Shown: positions 53,401 through 61,047, counted from the first letter of the stretch. The stretch is DNA of 64,000 bases from an uncultured Acetatifactor sp. (GCA_910583845.1 CAJUAB010000024.1:15462-79461), one strand, 5' to 3'. Notes: a model not told the origin generated them from the sequence alone. Made by a program: numbers and translations.

Positions 53401-54631
53401 CTCCAGTATGGATATGAGCGCCATGGGAGGCAGTGGTATCTCCATACAGGTGAGGGGCCGGGAACTGGATGTTCTGCGACAGATTGCCGGGGAAGTGGCG
53501 GCGATCGTGGAGTCTGTGGAGGGAACCAGCCAGGTGTCGGACGGCATGGCCGAGAGCGGCGAGGAACTGCGGATTACCGTCGATAAGGACAAAGCAGTGC
53601 AGTATGGGCTGACCGTGGCCCAGGTATTCGCGCAGATTGCTCCCAAACTGGCGGATTCCAGCAATGCCACCACTCTGGCGGCAGCGGACAAGGACTATGT
53701 GGTCTATGTGTCCAACGGCGGCGACACACAGCTGACCAGGGCCATGATGGCGGACCTGCCCGTCAAGGGGACGGATGCGGAGGGAAAAGAGGTGGAGATT
53801 CCGCTGTTGGAGATCGCCAGGCTGTCCTCATCTGTGTCCCTGAGCTCCATCAGCCGCGCGGACCAGAACCGTTATATTGAGGTGTCCGCGGCTATAGCCG
53901 ACGGATACAATGTGGGGCAGGTGTCCTCCAAAGTAGAGGCCCGCCTGGCGGATTATTCTGTGCCGGAGGGCTACAGCCTGGTATTTTCCGGGGAAAACGA
54001 GATGATCAACGATGCCATAAGCCAGGTGCTTCTGATGCTGCTGCTTGCCATTGTATTCATGTATCTGATTATGGTGGCCCAGTTCCAGTCCCTGCTTCTG
54101 CCCTTTATTATCATGTTTACGATTCCGCTGGCCTTCACCGGCGGTCTGCTGGGCCTGTTTTTCAGCGGCAGCGAGATCAGCGTCATAGCGCTGATCGGGT
54201 TTGTCATGCTGGCGGGAATCATTGTCAATAACGGTATTGTGCTGATTGATTATATGAATCAGCTGCGTGAGCAGGGGATGGAGAAGCGCCAGGCGATCCT
54301 GACGGCGGGCCGTACCAGACTGCGTCCCGTGCTGATGACGGCGTTGACCACGATCCTGGCGCTGTCCACCATGGTCCTGTCGGACGATATGGGCGCGGAG
54401 ATGGCAAAACCCATGGCAGTCACCACCATCGGCGGCCTTTTGTATGGAACCCTGCTCACTCTGGTGGTGGTTCCCTGTATCTATGATATTTTTATAAGGG
54501 GAAAAAGACATCCGGACGCGCCGGTAAAACGCGGAGAGCGGTTGAAAAAGAATAAAACCAGGAAAAAAACCGCGGACAGGACGGGGAAAGCAGAGAAGAC
54601 AAAGAAGGGGGAGAAGACGGAGGGGGATTGA
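50471..54631 (+). CDS. RND family efflux transporter permease with coiled-coil insertion
   Basis: 1386 residues, about 340 longer than AcrB. The N-terminal membrane helix and porter start (TTDLLPNISLPYVIVMT, SPETVEMVVTKPVE) and the core membrane segments (LSGLALGIGMLVDNSIVVIE; IALIGFVMLAGIIVNNGIVLID) are standard for the AcrB/HAE family. Two long Glu/Lys/Gln-rich coiled-coil segments, about residues 207-293 (EELENGQQELEDGKKE) and 443-517, are inserted in the porter domain, as in Gram-positive RND/MMPL proteins. They may take the place of a periplasmic adaptor. The ATG at 50471 follows AAAGGAA. It is controlled by the operator at 50393. The tail is very basic. Confidence 0.9.
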   Translation: MISKFSVKKPYTVLVGVVLAIVLGVVSFTRMTTDLLPNISLPYVIVMTTYVGASPETVEMVVTKPVESSMATVSNIESISSVSSENYSMVILEFAQSADMNAVSLEIRENLDQIKSYWDDSVGNPIIMKLNPDMLPVMMVAVGVEDMEYAQVSEYVTEVLMPEVESLEGVASASAVGLLEESVNVVIRQEKVDALNRQIYAAIDDKMRDAEEELEKGREELENGQQELEDGKKEIGDGLKEINNGKKELQEGKDELNRTQEETAAKLAETKTQLLTAKTSLESTKMTLTTNLATARGLQTGIDEIHKIQDSTNGYIKEYDRLTGGFSISGSDTDIDDETRGQINQLKDRFFASDIVKKMDSNEQAASMLADLRELDWSDPDNFQTVYVNLGLITAVVNTQLMSQRGNLEQSMNAITNGMGLSAFESMVNRTMATIDENLVKVNSGLIEVEKGELTAAVEFANATSQINLGEYQMELAQAQLDAAREQIKAGEEQLDAAREQLTEGEKQLEDARQEAYDSADMTEILTVDMIKNLLTAQNFSMPGGYVTEEGIDYLVRVGDKPTTLEELKALPLMDLHMDGVPVIMLEDVADVFFTDNLGEIYTNVNGSPGCMLSIQKQTGYSTGAVSDLLLERFSDMMKADTSLHVITLMDQGVYIDLVMDSIVSNILMGGLLAILILLVFLKDLRPTMVVAFSIPISLVTAIVCMYFSGVTLNIISLSGLALGIGMLVDNSIVVIENIYRMRGEGKSILEASIEGSKEVTGSIIASTLTTVCVFAPIVFTEGITRQLFVDMGLTIAYSLLASLIIALTVVPAMASKMLTRTKEQKEGRFFAALSGGYVKVLGGALKCKSLVLVLALAMLGISFALAWTNGTAFMSDMDSTQMTVSVRLSEDATLEETGALTDTVVERILEMEDITDVGAMASTSSLAMLTGGGNSSTYSTDIYVVAREDKKRSNEEIAQEILDKTADLEAEITVDTSSMDMSAMGGSGISIQVRGRELDVLRQIAGEVAAIVESVEGTSQVSDGMAESGEELRITVDKDKAVQYGLTVAQVFAQIAPKLADSSNATTLAAADKDYVVYVSNGGDTQLTRAMMADLPVKGTDAEGKEVEIPLLEIARLSSSVSLSSISRADQNRYIEVSAAIADGYNVGQVSSKVEARLADYSVPEGYSLVFSGENEMINDAISQVLLMLLLAIVFMYLIMVAQFQSLLLPFIIMFTIPLAFTGGLLGLFFSGSEISVIALIGFVMLAGIIVNNGIVLIDYMNQLREQGMEKRQAILTAGRTRLRPVLMTALTTILALSTMVLSDDMGAEMAKPMAVTTIGGLLYGTLLTLVVVPCIYDIFIRGKRHPDAPVKRGERLKKNKTRKKTADRTGKAEKTKKGEKTEGD

Positions 54632-54667
54632 TCCCTTCCGGATTTCCGGCCATATAGGAGTGTGGGG

Positions 54668-55297
54668 ATGAGTAAGATCACAGGATTTGAGCCGAAAGAG
54701 CAGATACCGGACAAGGTACTGCAGCTTTATCGGGGCGTAATGGAGCTGATTGTTGAGGGGGCGGATATCCGCACCCTCAAGGTGTCGGACATCACCAGCA
54801 AAGCAGGGATCGGCAAGGGGACGGCCTACGACTATTTTGACACCCGGGAAGAGATTATCGTCAGTGCGATTCTGCATGTGATGGTGTGTATACAGGAGGA
54901 GGTGGAGGCGGAACTTCGCAGACGCGACAGCTTTTTTGACCGGATGGAATACCTGCTGGAGGTGCTGGAGGAAAAGATGGCGGAAAGGGAGTGCTTTCTG
55001 CGTTTTATTCATCTCCTGACGGACACATCCATCTGCGGCCTGAAACTTCAGGAACGGATCAGGGAGGAGGGGCAGGAAAACTACACATTGGTGACCATGC
55101 TCATCAATATGATCCGGGAAGGCATGGAGAGAGGGGAGCTGCGCACGGATCTGCCCATAGGATACCTCTGTTACGCGGTGAGTTCTCAGATTGTCTGTTT
55201 CATGGCGAGCGTCAGTTTTCCCGAAATAGGCCAAATCACGGCAGCGGAGTTGAAGCCCTGTATTCTCAGCCAGATGCGGGAGAGTTATGGCCGTTAG
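54668..55297 (+). CDS. TetR/AcrR family regulator of the RND pump
   Basis: 209 residues. The HTH (LKVSDITSKAGIGKGTAYDYF) is standard; the C-terminal domain is ligand-binding and helical. The ATG at 54668 is 7 bp after AGGAG. Its position 36 bp after the pump gene and the palindrome at the pump promoter suggest that it represses its own operon. Confidence 0.9.
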   Translation: MSKITGFEPKEQIPDKVLQLYRGVMELIVEGADIRTLKVSDITSKAGIGKGTAYDYFDTREEIIVSAILHVMVCIQEEVEAELRRRDSFFDRMEYLLEVLEEKMAERECFLRFIHLLTDTSICGLKLQERIREEGQENYTLVTMLINMIREGMERGELRTDLPIGYLCYAVSSQIVCFMASVSFPEIGQITAAELKPCILSQMRESYGR

Positions 55298-55299
55298 AC

Positions 55300-55328
55300 T
55301 TGAAAAAGATTTTATGTTGTGTTATAAT
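55300..55328 (+). promoter_or_regulatory. Promoter of small gene 55385
   Basis: TTGAAA (55300-55305), 17-bp spacer, TATAAT (55323-55328). Confidence 0.6.
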
Positions 55329-55384
55329 CCTATCAGTCCTACATGTGTTGGGGCGGCAATTGCGGATATGTGGGGATGGGACAG

Positions 55385-55681
55385 ATGCAGCAGACATTAT
55401 ATAGTATGGTAAAGGTAAACAACGAGATAGAACTGTGCGAGGTAGGCGATCCGGAATGTAAGCAGGCCATTGAGCGGGAATTGCTGCAGAACAGGATATC
55501 CTATTTTATCAGGTGGAACAAGGGAGGGATCTTCCGCCTTGGCCGGAAGAAGGGTTATTGCATTTTCTGCGTCAATGACAACGCGGCGGCAGAGGCGGAG
55601 GCAGTGATTAACACGCTGTGCGAGCAGCAGGGATTCCGTGTGCGTTTCCTGCTCCGGAAGACCAAGAACAAATACTTTTAG
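55385..55681 (+). CDS. Uncharacterised small protein, 98 residues
   Basis: No family is recognised with confidence. The fold pattern (ELCEVGDPECKQAIERELLQ, then ISYFIRW, then KGYCIFCVNDNAAAEAEAVI) resembles small ferredoxin-like DUF2007 proteins. The ATG at 55385 has GGGG 9 bp upstream; an ATG at 55376 is possible. It has its own promoter and is the last chromosomal gene before the integrative element's target tRNA. Confidence 0.6.
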   Translation: MQQTLYSMVKVNNEIELCEVGDPECKQAIERELLQNRISYFIRWNKGGIFRLGRKKGYCIFCVNDNAAAEAEAVINTLCEQQGFRVRFLLRKTKNKYF

Positions 55682-55729
55682 CACGGCTCGGCTGTAGGAA
55701 AATTGTATTGAAAATTTCTTCAATTTATG

Positions 55730-55758
55730 TTGACAAATGCCGTTTATTCTGATAGAAT
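55730..55758 (+). promoter_or_regulatory. Promoter of tRNA-Thr
   Basis: Perfect TTGACA (55730-55735), 17-bp spacer, TAGAAT (55753-55758). Confidence 0.8.
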
Positions 55759-55789
55759 AGCTTTTGTGGTTGAGAGAACATTACAACCT

Positions 55790-55862
55790 GCTGCTGTGGC
55801 TCAGTCGGTAGAGCGTCGCATTGGTAGTGCGGAGGTCACGGGTCCGATTCCCGTCAGCAGCT
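55790..55862 (+). tRNA. tRNA-Thr (GGT), integration target
   Basis: Acceptor GCTGCTG/CAGCAGC, D arm GCTC..GAGC, anticodon stem TCGCA/TGCGG with loop TTGGTAG and anticodon GGT, T arm ACGGG/CCCGT. The 3' part, from 55842, is the left attachment site of the downstream element, which restores the gene end on insertion. Confidence 0.94.
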
Positions 55863-55863
55863 T
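55842..55863 (+). repeat. attL, 22-bp core
   Basis: Begins GTCCGATTCCCGTCAGCAG and runs into CTT, within the T arm and acceptor of tRNA-Thr. Identical to 63882-63903. Confidence 0.92.
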
Positions 55864-55873
55864 CCTTTAAAGT

Positions 55874-55912
55874 AGCGGAAACCTTGATAAATTCAGGGTT
55901 TCCGCTATTTTT
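55874..55912 (+). terminator. Element-borne terminator after tRNA-Thr
   Basis: AGCGGAAACC pairs with GGTTTCCGCT and is followed by ATTTTTG. It replaces the original tRNA terminator, which now sits beyond attR at 63915-63951 and has the same 9-bp stem. Confidence 0.85.
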
Positions 55913-55928
55913 GTGTGTCTAAAATTCT

Positions 55929-55945
55929 GTAGACAGTTGTAGACA
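55929..55945. promoter_or_regulatory. Integrase arm-type repeats, left
   Basis: GTAGACA at 55929-55935 and 55939-55945, 10 bp apart. The same heptamer pair occurs at the right end. Confidence 0.5.
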
Positions 55946-55947
55946 GC

Positions 55948-57159
55948 CTATTGTAAGGCTTTCGTTATCAGGTCATAGGTCTGACTCTCGGTCAGGGGAT
56001 TATATATGTACCCTAGAGTCGTATTCAGATTGCTATGTCCCAGCATTTCACGGATACAATCCAAAGGCACCCCGTTGGCGTTCAGATTGCTTGCATAAGT
56101 CTTCCGCATCTTATGGCTTGATTTCAACGGCATTCCCTCATATCTTGCGAATTTTCTGAGAATGGTGGCAATGCGAATAGAGGTAATCCGTTTTCCGTCT
56201 CTCATAAAAATGTATTCGCCCTGTTTCTCAATCCTTTTTAGAATACTGATTGCATTGGGAACCAATATCACGAAACGGTCACGGTTTGTTTTTGTGTGTT
56301 CTACAACCTCATAACTGTTGGCTGTCTGGTCTCTGATTTCTTCACGGACAATATGCAGATGATTGTCATCACATAAATCACTCCACTTTAGGGCCACCAA
56401 TTCGCCTACCCGTAAGCCCAGCAGAAAATTCAGCTTTACAGCAAGAAAGGATGCGTCCAAAGATTCTGCATACATGCGGTCAAGAAATTCATTCAGGGCA
56501 GATAATTCTTCCGAGTTGTAGGTTTCTGTCTTCCCGGTCTTTCTTACTACTTGCCTATACTTCACCAGAATCTGTACTTTACTCATGGGATTCTCCGCAA
56601 GGTATTTTTTCCTGACGGCATATTCATACATGCCGTTTAAAATACCCTTTGCATTGCACCACTCTTTCCGGGGGAGATTGAATTCTTTCACAATCCGATT
56701 GCATTCTTTTTCCAATATGAGTTCGTCAATTTTTTTTATTTTCATGCCATGGAGTACAGACGGCTCGAAATACTTTTTGTAGTGTTGTTTATGCCGCTTT
56801 ATCGTGTTGACACTGTTGGTAACAGTAGCCTTGTATTCCAGCCATTCCTCATAGAGTCCGTAGAATGTCAAATTGTCAAGGTGCGAATTGGAAAGATATA
56901 CAGGAATCAGCTTGTCTAACAGCTCTTCCTTTGTCTGTGCTTTGATATTCTTTCTTTTGCCGGATGAATCCTTGTAGCAGGTCTGCCAGCGCCCGCCCTC
57001 CGTTGCCGGCGGGGTAATCGCATAGGCGTGCATTTTTATGATCTGTTCTCTCTTAGTTGCCATAAGCGTATCAAGCACACTGTCTACATCTATTATACCG
57101 CTTTCCAGTGCCTGATACAAGACAGCTGCTTTCTGTTTCAGGAATTCTTTTTCCTCCAT
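55948..57159 (-). CDS. int: Tyrosine recombinase (integrase)
   Basis: 403 residues. An N-terminal arm-binding domain and a core-binding SAM-like domain precede the catalytic domain: first Arg in LLGLRVGELVALKWSDL, then SSHKMRKTYASN (H-x-x-R), LGHSNLNTTLGYIY with the last His and the nucleophilic Tyr. It integrates and excises the element at the tRNA-Thr 3' end. The gene reads toward attL, as usual for tRNA-integrating elements. Codon and base use is more AT-rich than the flanking chromosome. Confidence 0.95.
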   Translation of the reverse strand: MEEKEFLKQKAAVLYQALESGIIDVDSVLDTLMATKREQIIKMHAYAITPPATEGGRWQTCYKDSSGKRKNIKAQTKEELLDKLIPVYLSNSHLDNLTFYGLYEEWLEYKATVTNSVNTIKRHKQHYKKYFEPSVLHGMKIKKIDELILEKECNRIVKEFNLPRKEWCNAKGILNGMYEYAVRKKYLAENPMSKVQILVKYRQVVRKTGKTETYNSEELSALNEFLDRMYAESLDASFLAVKLNFLLGLRVGELVALKWSDLCDDNHLHIVREEIRDQTANSYEVVEHTKTNRDRFVILVPNAISILKRIEKQGEYIFMRDGKRITSIRIATILRKFARYEGMPLKSSHKMRKTYASNLNANGVPLDCIREMLGHSNLNTTLGYIYNPLTESQTYDLITKALQ

Positions 57160-57270
57160 TGCCTTTTTTCATGCAATGGGACTTTATTTCGGTTTTTCGG
57201 GTTTCGGATTTTCGGTTTCTAGGATTTTAGGCAGCTGCGCCCCATGTATGCGCTTCTCCTTCCTGTTCTG

Positions 57271-58374
57271 TCATTCTTTGAAGGGCAGCTCCATCTGTTC
57301 CACTTCCGTCAGGGGTGTAAATTCCTGATGAAATGCCCTGTACTGTAAATCTCCACACCCCTGATAGTCTTTCCCGTCCATTTCAAAGGTCTTGTACTCT
57401 CCATTTTCTATGTAATGGAAGACGATTTTGGTAATCCGGCGGAGAAGCTGCCTGTAAGAGTCCGTGTCCTGATATCTGGAATCTACCATGTTTTCATACA
57501 AATGTTCCAGCGGGTATACGCTGGTGATGTGCACCTGCTCCCAGAGGTTGAAGGTGTTGGCGTATCGGCTGTGGGTCTGCATACGGCTATAGCCTGAAAG
57601 CATGGTGAGCAGCTTCCCATAGCTGATACCAAAGCCCTTGAATTCATCCATGAACAGGATGGGCGGCGCGCCTACTTTCATGTAGGAATCTAATCCCCCG
57701 GAAGCATTGTTGTCATAGTCTGTCAGCAGATAAATCCGGTCTGCTCCAAACTTTTCACAAAGCTGATTGTAAGTAAATGTTTTGCCGCTTCCGCTTGCGC
57801 CGAAATGGTATATGGTGAGCAGCTCTCGCCTGACCGGTGCTTCCGCGATTTTCATGTCTATGTAGCTGTGGAGTATCATTTTTTCGTACTTGTAAAAGCG
57901 GAAATTGGAATCCAGTATCTGCTGTGGAGTAAATCCTTTTAGGAGCATTTCCTCAATGGCTTCCAAGTCGCTGCGTTTCCCTTGTACGTCCTGAACGGCG
58001 TCTATATCTTTTATGCAGAGGATTTTTTCTCCCTTTTCGGCATAGCTGCCCTGTTTCAGAAGATAATCCTTTAATGCCGTTTTTCCACCAAGCTGCGGTT
58101 CTACATGGCTTTTGTAAAGGATGTTTGCTACATTCTGCAAAGTGGTGGTATTGCCGTATAATGCCATATGGGCATGGTAAAGCCCCTGTTCACTGACACA
58201 TACGGCAACGGCACAGGTGCGCCCTTTTCCGCTTTCTTTCCACAGATTGGAGAGAAAGGCGGCAAGGATTTCCGGATTGCTGTATGTTTCTTCATCCAGC
58301 CCCATTGCCGTCATGTTGGCTGTCTGGATAACGGCTATCCATGCACGGCCGCGCGTTTTTAAATCAAATCCCAT
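57271..58374 (-). CDS. rep: HUH endonuclease-SF3 helicase replication initiator (CRESS-type Rep)
   Basis: 367 residues from an ATG at 58374 that sits 9 bp after AAAGGAAG; a GTG at 58401 is an alternative. The N-terminal domain has the rolling-circle motifs: motif I region WIAVIQTANM, motif II (HUH) YHAHMALYG, motif III with a single catalytic Tyr in DYLLKQG. The C-terminal half is an SF3-type ATPase: Walker A FGASGSGKTFT, Walker B ILFMDEFKG, motif C HITSVYPLEHLY (Val where CRESS Reps usually have Asn) and the Arg-finger region LLRRITKI. This two-domain order is that of geminivirus and circovirus Reps and of related bacterial plasmid Reps. An origin-like hairpin lies 105 bp upstream. Confidence 0.85.
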   Translation of the reverse strand: MGFDLKTRGRAWIAVIQTANMTAMGLDEETYSNPEILAAFLSNLWKESGKGRTCAVAVCVSEQGLYHAHMALYGNTTTLQNVANILYKSHVEPQLGGKTALKDYLLKQGSYAEKGEKILCIKDIDAVQDVQGKRSDLEAIEEMLLKGFTPQQILDSNFRFYKYEKMILHSYIDMKIAEAPVRRELLTIYHFGASGSGKTFTYNQLCEKFGADRIYLLTDYDNNASGGLDSYMKVGAPPILFMDEFKGFGISYGKLLTMLSGYSRMQTHSRYANTFNLWEQVHITSVYPLEHLYENMVDSRYQDTDSYRQLLRRITKIVFHYIENGEYKTFEMDGKDYQGCGDLQYRAFHQEFTPLTEVEQMELPFKE

Positions 58375-58394
58375 ATTTTCACACTTCCTTTCTT

Positions 58395-58417
58395 CTGTCA
58401 CAGGTATGCCGTGACAG
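58395..58417. other. Short hairpin at rep 5' end
   Basis: CTGTCAC and GTGACAG form a perfect 7-bp stem with a 9-nt loop, between the origin-like hairpin and the rep ribosome binding site. It may be an operator or a translation control element. Confidence 0.4.
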
Positions 58418-58463
58418 GTTCAGGGGTGGGGAACCCCCGGAAATATAGGGTTTTCAAAGTGTT

Positions 58464-58504
58464 GTTACAGTTACAGTAGTTGGCGGGTAATACTTTCCGC
58501 CAAC
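58464..58504 (-). other. CRESS-virus-like origin: stem-loop with AAGTATTAC plus tandem hexamers
   Basis: On the minus strand (the rep strand) GTTGGCGG and CCGCCAAC form a perfect 8-bp stem (58497-58504 with 58479-58486). The loop is AAAGTATTAC (58487-58496) and contains the nonanucleotide AAGTATTAC. Two bases after the stem comes CTGTAACTGTAAC (58464-58476), two tandem hexamers. Circovirus origins have the same stem, the same nonanucleotide class (NANTATTAC) and hexamer repeats on the same side. The Rep would be expected to nick within the loop. Confidence 0.75.
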
Positions 58505-58519
58505 CCTGCCGGGACGCCA

Positions 58520-58536
58520 GGCCGCCTGCGGCGGCC
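58520..58536. other. GC-rich perfect hairpin
   Basis: GGCCGCC and GGCGGCC with a TGC loop lie between the ATPase gene stop and the origin-like hairpin. It may stop read-through or replication-fork transcription into the origin. Confidence 0.5.
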
Positions 58537-58572
58537 TTTGCCGTCCTGTAAAGTGCGTTTCATGTTCCTTCG

Positions 58573-59322
58573 CTAGGAAAGCAAAATGTCCCTGATATGT
58601 TTTTTCCAGTTTTCCATATCCCGGAGCAAAGGGAACTTTACTGCGGTAAGCTCCCTGCCGTCCGCAAGGAGCAGCCCTTCCCCTGCCCCGTAAGTATCTT
58701 CCGGTATCTCCTGTCCGGCAAACAGCATGCCTTTCTGCTCCCGGCTCATCCTGCCCAATCCGATGATTGCCATGAAATTGTCCCGCGCCCCATTGGCAAA
58801 CAGGCCGGCGTCAGCCCTCTGTGTTACTATCCAGACACCAAAACCAATTCCCCTGCCCAGCATAAGGAGTTCGGCAACTGCGCCCAGTACATCTGCGGCG
58901 TATTTGGTCTTGTCCGCTTTGTCCTTTGCCTGCATATAGTTGAGGAAGGCCGGATATTCATCGAATATGAGAAGGTAGCGTTTCTGCCCGTGCCTTCCCC
59001 GGTCTTCCCGGATTTCTGAAAATTGCCTGTAATAGTCCATAACCCCCTGATAGCAGTCCTTCCCGGCATAAAAATGCGGATACCCTTCCAGAAAGGAAAA
59101 ATCTTCCGAATTCTTGAAATCACAGAAATAGAGGACTGTTTCCGGGCAGGCCTGTAACAGCCTGCCCAGAAGGAACAGCAGGGCATAGGATTTGCCGGAA
59201 CCGCTTGCCCCGGTCAGGAGCAGGTGGGGATGGGTGGCAATCCCCATACGGATGGGAATTCTCAAACCGTATTGGTAGTAGGGTCCTTTTTGGTATCCTG
59301 CCACCAGCTCCTTGCTATTCAC
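58573..59322 (-). CDS. FtsK/HerA-type DNA-translocating ATPase
   Basis: 249 residues, an isolated P-loop motor domain. Walker A is LLTGASGSGKSYALLF, Walker B YLLIFDEYPAFL, and the sensor region is GFGVWIVTQRADA. It is shorter than FtsK or TcpA and lacks membrane helices; the upstream gene, which overlaps it by 8 bp, encodes a membrane-anchored protein that may supply the membrane link. In integrative elements such ATPases act as coupling proteins that deliver the relaxase-bound strand to a conjugation channel. Confidence 0.85.
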   Translation of the reverse strand: MNSKELVAGYQKGPYYQYGLRIPIRMGIATHPHLLLTGASGSGKSYALLFLLGRLLQACPETVLYFCDFKNSEDFSFLEGYPHFYAGKDCYQGVMDYYRQFSEIREDRGRHGQKRYLLIFDEYPAFLNYMQAKDKADKTKYAADVLGAVAELLMLGRGIGFGVWIVTQRADAGLFANGARDNFMAIIGLGRMSREQKGMLFAGQEIPEDTYGAGEGLLLADGRELTAVKFPLLRDMENWKKHIRDILLS

Positions 59323-59926
59323 CCCAGTCTTCGTCCATGCCCGCTGGGGGTTCCCTGTGGGACAGGCTTTTGCGCTGCTGTATCTCCGCTTTCCTCCGGT
59401 TTAGGCTCTCCACGCCCTGCCCGGTGCGGGCAAATGCGACACAAAGCCGCATGGGGAACAGCTCCACCAAAGTGAGGGATTCCGGGGGCATGTAGCACCC
59501 GTAGCGGCGCATGGTATTTGCCAGCGCTTCCTCCACCTGCTTCGTGACAAGGGGCAGAAGCTCATCATCCGGCAGGGAACCGGGCTTCCGATGGATATCG
59601 AAAAAATAGTATACCAAATGGCCGTCTCTGGATATGCCTGTATTGGTGCAGAAGCAGGCTGCAAAATTTTGCCGGACAATCTTGAATTCCTCGTCCACAA
59701 ATGATAAAATAATCCTGTTACCGTCGTAACCGACAATGGTGGGATAGCAGGGGGCGGGTTCCGGCGGGAACAAAGCTTCCCGCAACTCTGTACAAAACCT
59801 GCCGATATATCCATGGCATATTTTGGCTGCTTCCTTTGTGGAGCATGATTTCAAGGCTCTGACGCAGTAGACTGTGAGCAAATAGGCCATTAATAATAAA
59901 GTTGTGATAGTTAAAATATCTTTCAT
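59315..59926 (-). CDS. Membrane-anchored accessory protein of the element
   Basis: 203 residues that I cannot name. One N-terminal membrane helix (ILTITTLLLMAYLLTVYCV) is followed by a cytoplasmic domain with FFDIHRKPGSLPDDELLPLV and a Lys/Arg-rich tail. It overlaps the ATPase gene by 8 bp, which suggests that the two products work as a pair. The start has GGAGGT upstream. Confidence 0.7.
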   Translation of the reverse strand: MKDILTITTLLLMAYLLTVYCVRALKSCSTKEAAKICHGYIGRFCTELREALFPPEPAPCYPTIVGYDGNRIILSFVDEEFKIVRQNFAACFCTNTGISRDGHLVYYFFDIHRKPGSLPDDELLPLVTKQVEEALANTMRRYGCYMPPESLTLVELFPMRLCVAFARTGQGVESLNRRKAEIQQRKSLSHREPPAGMDEDWGE

Positions 59927-59980
59927 ATGAAGACCTCCCTAGTCGTATAAGGCGGGCGGCGGTAAAGCCGCCCTGGGTTT

Positions 59981-60229
59981 TCAGTTTCCTATGATTCCAA
60001 CATCGGTAATATTGAAATATTTGTTGCCCGGTATCATGTCAAAGGTCAATTCGACTGGGGTTTTTCTGGATAAGCCCTGCAAACCTGCGGCAATTTCATC
60101 ATTGACAAAGGCATTGATAAATTCGTCCGCGTCCTCGTCAAGGAATTTCACACGGTGCCAGCTTTTGCCGTTTTTCTCACCAGATACCAAAGAAATAAAT
60201 TGTGCTGTTCCATTTAATATCATGTGCAT
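59981..60229 (-). CDS. Small conserved-looking element protein, 82 residues
   Basis: The sequence (ISLVSGEKNGKSWHRVKFLD, then SRKTPVELTFDMIPGNKYF) alternates short beta-like stretches in the manner of small OB-fold single-strand DNA-binding proteins of rolling-circle elements. That role is a guess from context. A GAGAGGT site precedes the ATG. Confidence 0.65.
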   Translation of the reverse strand: MHMILNGTAQFISLVSGEKNGKSWHRVKFLDEDADEFINAFVNDEIAAGLQGLSRKTPVELTFDMIPGNKYFNITDVGIIGN

Positions 60230-60344
60230 TACCTCTCGTTATTAAATAAATTTAAACATCAAGCGCTTGTGTTTATGAGCATATTTTAAAATAAATTTTT
60301 TCTTATGAAATCAATTTTTAAATCAAAAAAAATGGATTTTTCAT

Positions 60345-60842
60345 TTAATGAGGTAGCCTTTGAGGTTTGGATATTTTTTTCAGATAATCACGAAGAAATG
60401 CTGCGTGGTTATCCTTTTCAGTTTCAGAGTATTTCCTGAAGTTTTCTAAAAGCTGTTCCGCATTTTCCGCCTTATACAAATATAAAAATATTTTCTTTTC
60501 TTCATCCTTAAGATAATCTAGGTAGTAAACGAACTGGTGGAAGTGGAGATTGTCGGGGTTGTCATGAAAATAATCTTCGGTGACTTCGCCAAATTCAAGG
60601 TACTTGTTGAAAATTTCTTTCCCGGGAAGATGTATCATGCCGTTTTCATACTTTTTTATGGAATCAACGCAAATCTCCAATTTTTCCGCAAATACCGCCT
60701 GCGTCATGCGTGTGTATTTCCGTATTGCTCGGAAATGCATACTATAATCTTCATAGAAATTGATTCTCCATGTTCTTTGCCCTTTCTTGCTTCCCTGCTC
60801 CCTTTCGGATTTTGTTTCGTTCTTCTTTGATGGATTTTCCAT
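60345..60842 (-). CDS. XRE/HTH-type regulator of the element
   Basis: 165 residues. After a charged N-terminus, an HTH domain (about 35-95) reads IRKYTRMTQAVFAEKLEICVDSIKKYENG. The C-terminal part is helical and acidic. It is the most upstream gene of the leftward gene block and probably controls that block and the decision to excise. The GGAGGG site is just upstream. Confidence 0.8.
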   Translation of the reverse strand: MENPSKKNETKSEREQGSKKGQRTWRINFYEDYSMHFRAIRKYTRMTQAVFAEKLEICVDSIKKYENGMIHLPGKEIFNKYLEFGEVTEDYFHDNPDNLHFHQFVYYLDYLKDEEKKIFLYLYKAENAEQLLENFRKYSETEKDNHAAFLRDYLKKISKPQRLPH

Positions 60843-60901
60843 TGCATTACCCTCCGGATAAAAATAGTCAGCCGAAGCTGCTACACTCCAAGAGGGCTTT
60901 G

Positions 60902-61047
60902 AAACTTTCCGGGGAGAAACGGATAGGCAAACCTAGGGCAAAAGTCTGACCTGCACAAAGTTGGCAGGTTTCAGATACCCTGACAGGGGTTTGTGATACT
61001 TTGGGGAGAAGCGGCAGGGGAGATGGAAAACTACCGGGGAGAAACGA
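60902..61047 (+). repeat. Three iteron-like repeats
   Basis: AAACTTTCCGGGGAGAAACG (60902-60921), GATACTTTGGGGAGAAGCGG (60995-61014) and AAAACTACCGGGGAGAAACG (61027-61046). They may be operators for the XRE protein or accessory replication sites. Confidence 0.5.
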
